Program-made: the position numbers and the translations under genes
The notes under the pieces: generated by a model
Databases searched by the model: none
What the model was told of the DNA's origin: nothing
The model's input: only the letters and a program-made list of their open reading frames with translations
Assembly: GCA_944548615.1 (NCBI GenBank)
Contig: OX155961.1
Coordinates: 14,860,550 to 14,924,549 of the forward strand
Direction: 5' to 3'
DNA length: 64,000 nt
Source of the DNA: Micropterix aruncella
Taxonomy: Eukaryota; Arthropoda; Insecta; Lepidoptera; Micropterigidae
In this document: positions 22,700 to 33,629 of the stretch, piece by piece
How positions within the stretch are numbered: position 1 is the first letter of the stretch
Layout of the letters: the number at the start of each line of letters is the position of its first letter

Positions 22700-23260
22700 C
22701 AGTAGCAAAAACTACTGCGATCCACCTAATACGTAATCACTTTTTGGGATTTTCGGACCCTCCCCCCTCCCCTCCCCACCCCGACGTAATCATTGGCCTG
22801 ACCCCCCCCCCAATCAACCGAATTTGCGGAAAATGTGAAGAATCGTGAACCCAGCGTTAAGTGTTTAAAGACGGTAAGTGGAAAACAAATATTTTAGAAT
22901 GCTTTTAAAAATGTACTTTATTAATTTAAAGTAATTACAAAATCTTAAACTCTTTGTTTTATTTAATAAATCCCTATCTTCAGACCGCAGCGCTTCCAGG
23001 AACAGGCCCGGGAGACTCAATTATTGCTGACGAAGTATCTACGCACATCGAGCGTGCGGGGGGGGGGGGGATACCTTCGGCGTGGCACTGCTGTATTTCA
23101 GGTTTAGACCAAAAAATTGCGACGCGGTGACCAAAGTTGATTACATAATCAGGACGGGCACCCCTCCCCCCCCCCCCCCCATCTCCTCCCACGTAATCAA
23201 GCGCAAGCCTCAGCTCTAACCCCACCCCTCCCCCTCGATGATTACATAATATGTATATGG
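22700..23260. repeat. C-rich dispersed repeat with homopolymers
   Basis: Blocks such as TACGTAATCA followed by long runs of C or G (about 22801, 23058 and 23166) recur here, some inverted relative to each other. No coding frame is supported. The homopolymers make the sequence itself unreliable. Confidence 0.5.
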
Positions 23261-23264
23261 CCCT

Positions 23265-23940
23265 TTGTGATATGCCAATAAATCTTGCCGCTGATCCTAT
23301 GTTAATGTCATCTAACTAGGCTATAGCTTGTTTTAAGGTGGACATTTAATAAAAATAATGTAGAAATGGATAATAGTTAAATTATCATAACTGCTAAAAA
23401 ACAGAGTAAGATATCAATACTTAATTTAAAAAAGTAAAATTGGATAAATAAATGAAACTAATTTTTAAGTGAGTACATATAAGAAATATTCAAATAAACA
23501 TAAAAATAAACGGAATAGTCTTATTCCTAAAAACTGCAATGAAACCCTATAACGGCAAATAAAAATTCATAATATAAAGTCTTTAATTTACCATTCCATA
23601 CATACCTTGACAAAAATATTGAATTAATTCTTACATTTCCATTTTGTTATTACGTTTTTATACAGAATAACGATGTTTCAATCGTAATTTTGTTGAATTA
23701 CAAGGATTTTTTTTTAAATTCCATTACTCGATTTTATCTATTAATATTTTCTGTACGGTTAATACGGAAATAAAATTATACTGTAGTTTCAACATGATTT
23801 AAATGTCTGTATAACCGTGCGTATCCTACTACAAGCTGGAACCAAGCGTATCCTACTAGAAGCGAGATTCCAAGGTCAAGACGAGATTGAGGCAACTACC
23901 GTCACGCCAACACCCTTACGCGTCACGTTGATTCGTACGT
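23265..23940. other. No gene recognised
   Basis: AT-rich sequence with no supported feature. Confidence 0.35.
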
Positions 23941-24032
23941 ATGGACCACAGTCCGAGTTATATATCGTTATATTTTTCTGAGTGTACCATTCAGGCAATT
24001 ATACTCAGTGCTCTGCGTCTATCTCTACTGAA

Positions 24033-24101
<69 letters not shown>
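24033..24101. repeat. (CT)n microsatellite
   Basis: A nearly pure CT run of about 69 bp. Confidence 0.95.
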
Positions 24102-24104
<3 letters not shown>

Positions 24105-24335
24105 ACCTTGGTTGATGAAGGAAGAGAGGATTAATATAGATTATAATCCGGCCTTCCTTCATTAACCAAGCCGAACCAGATTTTATAAATGTTATAATTG
24201 TGTTGGTAGCCGTCATTCATTCTGGAAGGCGATTATAAATCGTGGGAGCGATGAATGTGTATTGGCGCTGTCCAAAAGTGGTATTCTTGCGTATATTAAT
24301 GCATGCTTTATCATCTCTAAATAATTCTAGTAGTA

Positions 24336-24780
24336 GTAAGAGTAAACGGAGTGGGGGGCTTATATCCAGATCCATGCTGTGTCCAGATCCAGGTGACATC
24401 CAGGATCTTTAAGATCCTGGATGTCACCTGGATCTTAAAGATATTTTGTAACTACCCACTTTGTGGTTTGGTTAGTGGTCTGCTAGTAGCCCGGTACTGC
24501 TTACCAGTCCATACAGATCACTGACTTTCAAGGGGGCAGATCGCTAGCTTCGAGAAAAGCTCGTCCCAGAAAACTGTGTTTTTTTGCGGTGAGACCTGCG
24601 CAGCAACCAACGATATGTATGCTGTCTTCAGGTTCCTCGCCACATATTCGACAGTCCTTGCTTCCGGTTAAGCCAAGGTTGAATAGATGTGCTCTAAGGG
24701 TCGTTTGTCCGGTGAGGAGACCAATAGTGGTTTTCAATATTATATCTATAGGAATCCCCTTTTAATCAAAATAAATAAAT
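24336..24780 (-). mobile_element. 3' fragment of an RNase H-bearing LINE
   Basis: The minus strand reads KTTIGLLTGQTTLRAHLFN, then CRICGEEPEDSIHIVGCC. This matches the C-terminus encoded at 35350-35590 and adds the Cys/His cluster typical of LINE C-termini. It continues into a 3' untranslated region similar to 35600-35740. A 51-bp near-perfect palindrome (24385-24435) lies in that untranslated region. The rest of the element is absent. Confidence 0.75.
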
Positions 24781-25115
24781 CAAGATAGATTATAGGTTGT
24801 TGTGATATGTGATCTCGTGTAAAGATTAAATCTCTTAATTTTCTTTATAAGTTATTGCTTTGACATCGGTCGTTAAATATCATTAAGGACAAAGTTAGAT
24901 TTAAAAAATGGATATTAATTTTTTATATCAGAATATTACATCATACTAACGACATCTACTTATAAAATTGGGTCTTTGGCTATGTAATTGCCGGTTTATC
25001 CATACGTACCAATTTGAATATAGATAGCTTTGGTTTGAGTTGGAAATCAAAATCCATATAAATTTTATATAAAGCCATGGATATTCCCCTTTCAAAATCA
25101 GTTATTCATTTGTTA

Positions 25116-25570
25116 TTCTGTCGCTTGTTTTCCACCTGTACAAACGGTAGCTCACGCCTATCGACTCATTGCATGGGTAGCCTGCACGAAATAAATACTC
25201 GAACAATTGGTTGAAGCCCAGAAATTGTTATTGAGGGTTACTTACAGGAAACATCCCCGCTATGTCTCTGACCTGGTGTTCAGCGAAATAATTGTTCTGG
25301 ATATTCGGCAGTTGTTCGTGAAACAATCCCTAATATTTTTTTTAATTTAATACATTAGAGAAGCGTCCTCGAAGCCAGCAGCAAAGACCAACTAGAATGT
25401 CGGAAGGGACGAATTATGTAATTCCTCACGTACATACAACCTTTGCCTAAAGTGTTTAAAATATACACCGATTTAAGACAAAAGACAAAAAATGCTCCTT
25501 ACGATGTAGTTTGTGTAAAGGCAAATGGAATTGCTTCAACGAGTTATCTAATGTATGTGTGTATTGGTCA
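25116..25570 (+). mobile_element. LINE ORF2 C-terminal fragment
   Basis: The plus strand reads VEAQKLLLRVTYRKHPRYVS followed closely by LDIRQLFVKQSL. This parallels the ends encoded at 11150 (minus) and 61680 (plus). The fragment is cut on both sides. Confidence 0.65.
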
Positions 25571-25577
25571 TATTCGT

Positions 25578-26345
25578 GACTAGCTGACCCGTGCCCACTT
25601 CGTTGGGCGGTAAAAGTTTTTACCTGTGATGATATTATGAGTGTGGTTCGCTTAGTACTGAGTGCTATGATTTATTTCCTGACTGCCAAACTAATGGTTA
25701 TATTTATGGAATGGAATGGAATGGAAGGGTTATATTTTTACTGCATATGCAGGTATGTATGTATTTGCATGCCAATTTGACTATAATACCGTTATTTGTG
25801 AGTGTCTTCTTGTGAATATCTTATTTGTGAGCGTATTATCTCTTTAACTATTTATGCAGTAAAAGGTAAGATATATACAGTAAAAGGGAAAAGTCTTTTG
25901 TTTTAAACAATTGAGACGATAAATTTACTTATTTTGATAAGAATTCATAATTGTTGATAATATGACCAATAAACATTACCTCACGATTTAAATTATTTTT
26001 TTAATATAAAATACTACTTTTTGGGACTTAAATATAAAAGGTAGACATATGCTGTCGCTGACTTTTTTGTAGGCATTATCAAGCTCTACAACTTTTCCCT
26101 AGAACTTAATCATATAATATCTTCGTTAGAAGCGTTTTCGTTCGACCGCTTATTCTCCGACTTACTTTGCAAATCCGACTACCACGAAAAAGTCTTTTCA
26201 TTTTTCGGATTAATATTATAGCCTATGACACTCACAAATAACGTGGATTTCTATTGCTAAAAGAATTTTCAAAATCGGTTCAGTAGATCCAGAGATTACT
26301 TCCTACAACCTCACAAACTTTACCTCTTTATAATATTAGTATAGA
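25578..26345 (+). mobile_element. Dispersed repeat family H, longest copy
   Basis: It starts TAGCTGACCCGTGCCCACTT and ends ATAATATTAGTATAGAT. The 3' two-thirds recurs at about 484-1010 and 1690-2235, and the head alone at 50118-50160. The end sequence is of a kind common in moth and butterfly genomes. I suspect an RTE-like retroposon but cannot prove the class. Confidence 0.7.
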
Positions 26346-26349
26346 TTTG

Positions 26350-26575
26350 GCCAGCAACGATAGTTATCAGGTGCGATCGAAAAGTAATTCAATGCTCAAC
26401 ACAGATTATAAATTGTGTTGAGCAGCTGAATAAATTGCGGGTAGAACCTAAATATTAATATCGAAGTAATGTAATGAATTTGGTGGTAATTTAATTGACT
26501 TTAAACTCGATACTTATTTTAGTATTTAAGGCTTTCTTTTATATCACAGTCAACCCAGACCTAGTTTGAGGGATA
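26350..26575 (+). mobile_element. Dispersed repeat family G, copy 1
   Basis: This matches the minus strand of 43035-43205. Shared words include ATCAGGTGCG-CGAA, TGCTCAACACAG, GGTGGTAATTT and AAACTCGATACTTATT. There is no open frame. Confidence 0.6.
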
Positions 26576-26579
26576 TATC

Positions 26580-28070
26580 TAATGTATTGTTTTTTGTATA
26601 AATAAATTCAAAAAAAAAAGAAATATTTAAATCAAAACCATTTCCAACCTTCTGACTGATTATATAGTTGCATGTTATATATACCTAAGCCTATACATAG
26701 GTAAACATTTGCGTATAAGCTTAGGTATATATTTATTTCCCTAAGGCAACTTAACGATAAGCTGAGGTCTTCATCTTTCAATTTTGACATATTCTTCAAT
26801 TCCCCATTTTTATGAAGACACTAAACATTTAAAATTTTATTCCGTATTAAAAAAGTATTTTTTAGCAATAGATATAAATATGAATATGGTTAGTTGCTAT
26901 CTATCATTCAGCATTGCAACGTAATACAATTTTAAATTATTCGATCTTATGGCTTTCTATTAGTGAAATGCTGAACTAAAAACAGCTTGAAGCTTTCTGG
27001 TGGAGTACACACGAGTTGGTTCGGCGATTCGCTAACAGATGGTGATAAAAGGTTGAATTTAATATTATTATGATCACATTATTACTACCCAGGATGATAT
27101 TAAAAAACATTATAATTTTCGTTGCCTTTTGGAAAAAAAAAATTCAAATCATCAGAAGCAAAACTAACAAACAATCAAACTGCAACAATTAAATATTAAC
27201 GATAACCTTAGACTAGTCACACTTAGATATTAAAATCAATTTTTGATAGAATCCTAGTGAAGAATACTAGATTGGCCCAACTCACGGTTCATCTTCCATC
27301 CGGTAGCCTTCTCGAAAACGGACTTAAGGAAGAGCCGATGTAAACTCTACCTGCTTCTATTTATTTATTAATTTTCCAAAACATATTCTAACACATAATT
27401 TCAAATTGGTATTTATTATTCTAGACCAGTGTTTTTCAACCTTTCTTAGATCATGAGCGTTAAAACATAATTAAAACTCTTACACTACATTTAATTTAAA
27501 AAATAAATTAAATTAAAATTAGGCAATATGTAAGTCTGCCAATTAGGCATTACTTTAACGTATAATAAAATATGTTTTCACTGAATTTCATGAATCAATA
27601 ATAGACCGGATCTGGGTTCAGGAAAATTCTGATGATCCCGCAATGTCCAGGGCATATATTTGTCATTTCCTTGCATAGTAACGTATCCTGGTATCTACTA
27701 ATACGAAGGTTGCGATATTCCTGAAGGCCTGTTCGGGTGTGCCAACATAGTTGTTGGATCCCAGTCTTTGGTGTGGTTCTCCCAGTATTATTGGCGGATC
27801 AGACCTATTATAATCAAGCGAAGCGACTACATAATTAAACTAATATATGTATATAGATAGTTAAACTATATAGCACCTCAAATATTCATCAGTCTTGACG
27901 ACAATAAAAAAAATGGTATGTAGAAATTTAATTTTGTTAAAAAGAAAAAATGGCTTCTTGACGACGTATGTATATCGTTCAAGATAGAACAAATTCAAGT
28001 CATCTAAAAAAATAAGACTATATGTCCGCATTTTATGTTATGTTTGAAACATTTTTTTTTTAAATCCACG
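26580..28070. other. No gene recognised
   Basis: Mostly AT-rich. A somewhat GC-richer patch at 27600-27830 looks like decayed repeat DNA, but I cannot assign it. Confidence 0.35.
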
Positions 28071-28073
28071 GCC

Positions 28074-28397
28074 TAAGGGGCTCTCTAGACGATCAAGCAT
28101 GCTTGTCAAGCTTCGCGTCGCGGACTGGGAAAGGATCGTAAACCGCAGGAAATATGCAAATATATTTTTTTTAATATTTACCAAAAATGCCTTATTTTGT
28201 AGTTTATACCAGGGAGTCATGTTAATTAGGCGTAGTTGATTGATTAATGACGTGACTCCCTGGTATAAAACTACAAAAGTAGGCATTTTTGGTAAATATT
28301 AAAAAAAATATTTGTATATTTCCTGCGGTTTACGATCCCCTCCCAGCCCACGACGCGATTCTTGACAAGCATGTTTGATCGTCTAGAGAGCCCCTTA
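28074..28397. mobile_element. Fold-back element with arms of about 148 bp
   Basis: The left arm begins TAAGGGGCTCTCTAGACGAT and the right arm ends with its reverse complement. They match with few differences into a loop of about 28 bp near 28221-28250. The transcript or single strand would form one long hairpin. There is no coding sequence. Confidence 0.85.
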
Positions 28398-28695
28398 CAA
28401 GGTGACCTCTCACAGGGCCAGCTCAAAATCATTGAACTCTAAACGACACGAGCCTCCTTGATCAGGCGTCTCACCCGCGCTGGGCAGAAGGTAATCGCGA
28501 CAGTTATCACTTAATCATTTCTCCTAATAAATATGTAAATTAATGACTACTTCCTAACGAAACATCACATTGGTCAATATCCTATTACAAGATAATAAAT
28601 TTCCTAATCGGAGTGAGCGTCTGAGCACCACATCCCAGGTGTAGCATATCTGTTGTTTTAAATTTAGACCGGGAGCACATTGTATTTTGACATTA
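28398..28695 (+). mobile_element. Dispersed repeat family F, copy 1
   Basis: This matches 37752-38045. Shared stretches include GACAGTTATCACTTAATCAT, TTCTCCTAATAAATATGTAA and TTTAAATTTAGACCGGGAGC. It is non-coding. Confidence 0.75.
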
Positions 28696-28809
28696 ACATT
28701 TTCATGACATTTTTAGTTACTAGGTTTGTTTTTCCTAACCTTAAACATTTTCACATTGTCCGCATGAGGTTAGTTACTCTGCATCTCAGCAAGGGCCTAT
28801 TAACTCAGG

Positions 28810-29206
28810 GAGTTAATGGGCCCTTGCTGAGTTGGCCACGAAGACCCATTCTGTTCAGGGTTGGTCACACTCACGGGTAAACACCTATCCGACGGCCTCC
28901 ACGCATGAAGTGCGAGCCTGGGTAGGACTCAGGCCTTAAGGTTAGTTTTCCCTAGGAATCAACCTTCTGGCGCTCCTGGGCGGTCTGCGCACCGTGCGGC
29001 ATAAGCCAATCGATTGTGTACTCTGACTGTCGGGGGAGTTTGGAAGCAGTTACTGTTTCCTATAGAGCGGGGGTGGTTGCGGACCTTATGGCGACTGCTC
29101 TTGAAGCGATCATCGGCTACCCGATCCTGGGTGAACAGCCGGGCAAAGGATGGCGTGGTCCGCGATAGATTCGGTGTACACCGTTTCACCGCTTCGTAAG
29201 GGAGAG
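28810..29206 (+). mobile_element. Dispersed repeat family A, 3'-truncated copy
   Basis: It runs from the family's 5' start to the GGGAGAGGAC block and then stops. Just before it, 28785-28806 is an inverted copy of the first 22 bp. Confidence 0.8.
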
Positions 29207-29439
29207 GACTTAGTGATCGCATAGTGATGAAAAGGGTATCCGCAGGCTGGGTGCCTAGAATGCTTCGGATGCACAGAAAATAACTAGACTGAAGATTTAG
29301 TAACATTTTATGCATATGTTACAACAAGTTGTTACAAGCATATGTTACAACAAGATCCTGGTTGTTTTTTGGCTCGAATCATATATATCCATTACGAACC
29401 TACAATGAAAACGACCATCATCTCTAACTCCGAAGAAAG

Positions 29440-29880
29440 TCAAGGTCATTCCAACCGCCGATAGAATCGTGGGCTCCCTTTCCTATGTTCAAGTGATCGT
29501 AATGATTGAAAAACTTGGTCAAAGAGGTACTATAATGGGGGCTATACAGCCCAGCATACATTAGGTAATGAAATAGAAAACATGTGAAAAGAAGTACGTG
29601 AACAACCAAGAGGCAAAGTCGTTAAAATTGTTTTGTTTCACCATGATAACGCTCAGAAAACCAGTCAAGAGTTGCGTTAGCTGCCGTTAAAGAACCTGGC
29701 TTTCAAGTACTAGAGCATTCCTCCATATTCACCGGACTGTGTTCCTAGTAATTCCTATCGATTTCCGATATTAAAAGAACATCTGAGAGGTCGAAAACTT
29801 GAAGATAATGATGCGGTAGTAGCAGCAGTGCAGGATTGTTGGTTATCAAGTGAAAATGATATATCAAATGTATGAACATA
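29440..29880 (+). pseudogene. mariner-like transposase relic
   Basis: Broken frames preserve pieces typical of the mariner transposase catalytic core: KIVLFHHDNAQKTSQE around the second aspartate, AAVKE-GFQVLEH, and further on LKEHLRGRKLEDNDAVVAAV. Stops and frameshifts lie between them. The N-terminal DNA-binding half and terminal inverted repeats are not recognisable. It encodes no active enzyme. Confidence 0.8.
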
Positions 29881-29889
29881 AGTATTTTT

Positions 29890-30500
29890 ATATTAAATCC
29901 TATATTACTTAACATATATTAAATATTAAAGACTGTTTCTTTCTTTTCTAACAATAACTTTATTTATATTATTTATTTAATTTCATATTATATTTATTGC
30001 CGATTATATAATGGAATTGCATTTCATTTATTATATTATCTTTTAATATTCTTTATTATTATGATTATTATATTTTTTTTGAAGACCACGTTTTAGAGCA
30101 ATTTAGTGTTGTTAGCTTTTTACTAAAACTTTTACATTTGTAAGCAATCAAGCAATCAAGCAAACTTGATTGTAATATTAGAGTCCTGTCCACCCCAGAA
30201 CGGGCTAGTCCCAGTTGGGTGACAGAATCAAATAAGCAAAAGGTTAAGGTTTTGCCATTCGGTTGCTGTTATTTTTATAAGCAAATCAATGTTTTATAGT
30301 AATAAATAAATAAAATAAAAGAAAACATTTAATAAAAGTTAACTTTATCATACTTATTATCATTTTTTATTGAACGCCGTAGTAGGAAAAGACTCAATAG
30401 ATCCTCGGTATTGTCTTGTCTCAAAAGAGCATATTTATGTGTTTCTATGTATACATACGAATCACTTTTCCAGTTCAGTATGGTTAGTTTCAACTGTAGC
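29890..30500. other. No gene recognised
   Basis: AT-rich sequence with no supported feature. Confidence 0.35.
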
Positions 30501-30737
30501 TAACTAGCTTAAACTACATTAAGCTTCCGGACTAAATAGTACGTTATTTTAAAATTGATCCGTTTTGATAGAATCCCCAGCGTTTTGTATATAACCTTCA
30601 TACTTATTACGGTCGATTTTTGTAATTTTGAAGTATTTTGCGAAACTGCCTTGATTCCGCTCTATTGTGTATAAATAGAAGATGCGCTCGAAGATGGAGT
30701 ATATTTAATTGATCAAACGATTCATCGACACGACATC
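30500..30737 (+). promoter_or_regulatory. Promoter region conserved with the 42 kb paralogue
   Basis: The 230 bp before the ATG align with 42005-42236 at high identity. They include GCTTCCGGACTAAATAGT, GCGAAACTGCCTTGATTCCG and the TATA box TATAAATAG (30670-30678). The shared part covers the core promoter and probably nearby control sites, so the two genes are likely expressed alike. Confidence 0.8.
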
Positions 30738-33265
30738 ATGATAGCTAAAGTGAGTATGTTATTTAATTTTATTGTAAGTAATTTGAGTAGTGATTTAATT
30801 TCATAATAATTTAATTATATGTAAATATATATTTTAATTATCTTAATAATAACACAAAAGGACAAGTTCATGAAGAATGGTTAAGCAAGAAACTACTTGG
30901 ATGGTTCTAAAAAATGATAAATGCATTAAAACCACCATTGCATGGAATGTATTCTGACCAACCACCAGCCTGGGATCTACAATTTTTACGCCATCCCTCC
31001 AGCATTTGTGATTTTTTAAATAGGACTTTTTTTGACCAAAGAATAAGAAACCTTAAACAAATTAGCACTCCTAATTACGTATTTAATAATAACTTTGACT
31101 CATGTCGCATTCATATAGAATATATACAACCTATTTCGCTATACAATCTTGCTACAGCTTTACAAGTCAAGCTTTCCTTTCCGTGAAAGAATCTATTACC
31201 ACATCAACTAATAGTGATACGTTTGAAAGAGTAGTTATTGGCAAAGAAAAGCTGCACCGGCTTATTATAGTTACGCCAATGACAGTCAATGTCCTTTTTA
31301 GTATCTGGGTAGCATTGTACTCGTAACAAGAAATTAGTAAGATCTGTTAGATGCTGTTAAATATTTATGTTTTTGTAATGTTTCCATTACCACACCAACT
31401 AATAGTTATAGTGATACGTTTGAAATAGTAGTTATTGACAAAGGAAAGCAAAGCGAATTACTCGCAAATCTAATCAGCCACATAAATGCCGGCCATCGCT
31501 TGACGTTCGGCCGTTCGTGTTTTTTTGGCTCGGCTCTTGTAGCCCCGTCTTCTGCTGTCTGTGGAAAGGATTTTTTCCAGACGCAACGGGAATTCTCCTG
31601 GCAGAGACATCACATATACTGCGCTCGCGTTCAAAAATGAACTTGGACGGAGGCCGTCCAAAATCAAATGAACAATCGATGGCAGGACGCGCCCTGAATG
31701 CTTATGTGCTTTAGGCGATTGATTTAGCACCCACTTAAATAGCCCCTCCCCCTCCCCCCTCCCCCCTACCCTAGATCCGAGGTTGTGATACAGGACAAGA
31801 TTATCAAAACAAACAATTTCCGAAGATTCATCTTTAAAAACTCTCGGTCAATACCTGATAAAAATATGCAATAGAATTATTTATTAATAGGTATAGAGTA
31901 CAAGTCGAATAAAATTATGCTTCCGACTTACTTACATAGAAAATCGAATATCGACATAGAAAATTTCGATACCATTTATCGATACACTATAACAATAAAT
32001 TTTTTCCACAAAACATACTTTTTATATTAGGAGAATTTTAATTACAGAAGACTCTTCTACATGAAAGCACTAGTGGAAATGTATCTACAACTTTCTATTG
32101 GTTTAGTTAGGGCTTTGATATCAAGAACAAAACACTAAATATAGAATATAATATATAATAATAATATGTATTCAAAAATATATTTAAATATTATGTATAA
32201 CTATATTATGGAAAGTCATTTCACATAAAATTTTATTTACATATCTGACTCCTCCCTTTCCACTTCCCACCTTCCCATGTGTGTGTTTATCCTTCAGAAA
32301 AAAATATGTTAAATATTTAAATTATAAATGTTTAAGTTGAAACATGTAAGTAATTACCCTTATCTTTACAACCTAATAATTTTGTATTGTAACAGCTGAA
32401 TGTTTCCTAAACAATAATAAAATTAAAATAAAATAAATATAAAGTGGAACATAAACATTGATTTTTCTCAGTAACAAAGGCCTAAAAAAATGGATTACTT
32501 TCAAATCAGTTTTGTGAAAACTAATCTCCTTTAATCTCCAAATAAACGATATTCAGGAAACAACCTCACTATATTTGTCTATAAATTGACTAATTTCCCA
32601 TATTTAGTACAGTCTCAAAGCTCTAACGAATATTGTAAAAATTGCATCGAAATATGTTGAGTGGTTCTTGAATTTACCGCGATCAAAGAGACAGGCAGAC
32701 AGAAAGATGCTTTTTGGGGATTTGTTTTATAATTATTTACATATATAGGGGTTGCATTAAAAAGTTAATGCAACATACGGTACAATATATAAAATCATGC
32801 CTTAGGACAGTTACTGGCAACCCAGTTAGCCTAGAAAATATGAAAATTTTAATTCAACTTTGTTTAACATTGAATAAATATTTTTGATTCGTTTTTATTT
32901 GATTTTAAAGTTAAGTATTTTTTTGGTACCCATAGGTCTTCATTGTTTCCTGCTTGCTAGCTGTCGCCAGCGCCCAGCTATTGGTGCCTTCAGGCAAGCT
33001 GGTTCATAGGTTCAGCTCAGCTGGGGAACTAGCAGCGCGGCAGCTGGCATATGCCGAAGGCAGGCTGACTTCACCCGACGGATATACCTTCAGATATGGG
33101 GTCAGCGATCCCATCTCAGGCGACAACAAAGAACAGGAGGAGACGAGCAACGGCGATGCGTTGACTGGGAGATATTCTTTCCTCCAACCTGACGGCAGGA
33201 GGCGAGTTGTGAATTACTCCTCCAGGGGACTTGAAGGCTTCATCGCATCGGTCACCTACGAATGA
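30738..33265 (+). CDS. Cuticular protein, RR-2-like, duplicate a
   Basis: The spliced product is 113 residues. Exon 1 (30738-30749) reads MIAK and ends at GTGAGT. The intron of 2186 bp ends CCCATAG, and exon 2 (32936-33265) continues VFIVSCLLAVASA, completing the signal peptide with cleavage likely before QLL. Residues 54-113 form the RR domain, with [40 protein letters not shown] and EGFIASV. The stretch before it (SSAGELAARQLAYAEGRL) is helical-looking and shared only with the 42 kb gene. AATAAA is at 33320-33325. Six residues differ from the paralogue: F6L, A13V, L20F, V21A, K25T and T111I. The intron is 13 times longer than in the paralogue, because repeat DNA was inserted. The role is chitin-binding structural protein of the cuticle. 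Confidence 0.92.
31100..31665 (+). mobile_element. Dispersed repeat family C, copy 2 (intronic)
   Basis: This is the same family as 9541-9960. The segment ATTACCACA-CAACTAATAG with AGTGATACGTTTGAAA occurs twice (about 31193-31240 and 31386-31440), so the interior was duplicated. It lies in the intron of the cuticular gene. Confidence 0.65.
31735..32930. other. AT-rich intron filler
   Basis: No coding or repeat feature can be named. It is absent from the paralogous intron at 42249-42412. Confidence 0.4.
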
Positions 33266-33629
33266 TAAAAAACTTCATATGCTAACATGGTACAATATCT
33301 ATATTTTTCTATCAATATCAATAAATGTTATATTTTTTCACAAAAAAAAACATGTTATTTTATTTACGGATATTATTTGTTATAGTAAATGAATTATATA
33401 CTAAAAAAATCCTTATTTAGTATACTTTCGTGTAAAATTCATTTTTAAAGCGTAAATCAGGAGAAGGATAGGAAGGGGGTGAGGAATAAATAAGGAAAAA
33501 ATATCATAGGAGTGCACTTTCAGAAGGTGCAATTTGCTTTAACATGAATTGATATGTATATCATAGGTACAATAAATATAAATCCCATATAAGAACAAGT
33601 AAATCTATTTTAAAGGATAAAAAACACCT

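Noticed and set aside
24033..24101. Coding function of the (CT)n run, which gives a long Leu-Ser repeat
   Set aside because: A simple microsatellite; the frame has no support on either side.
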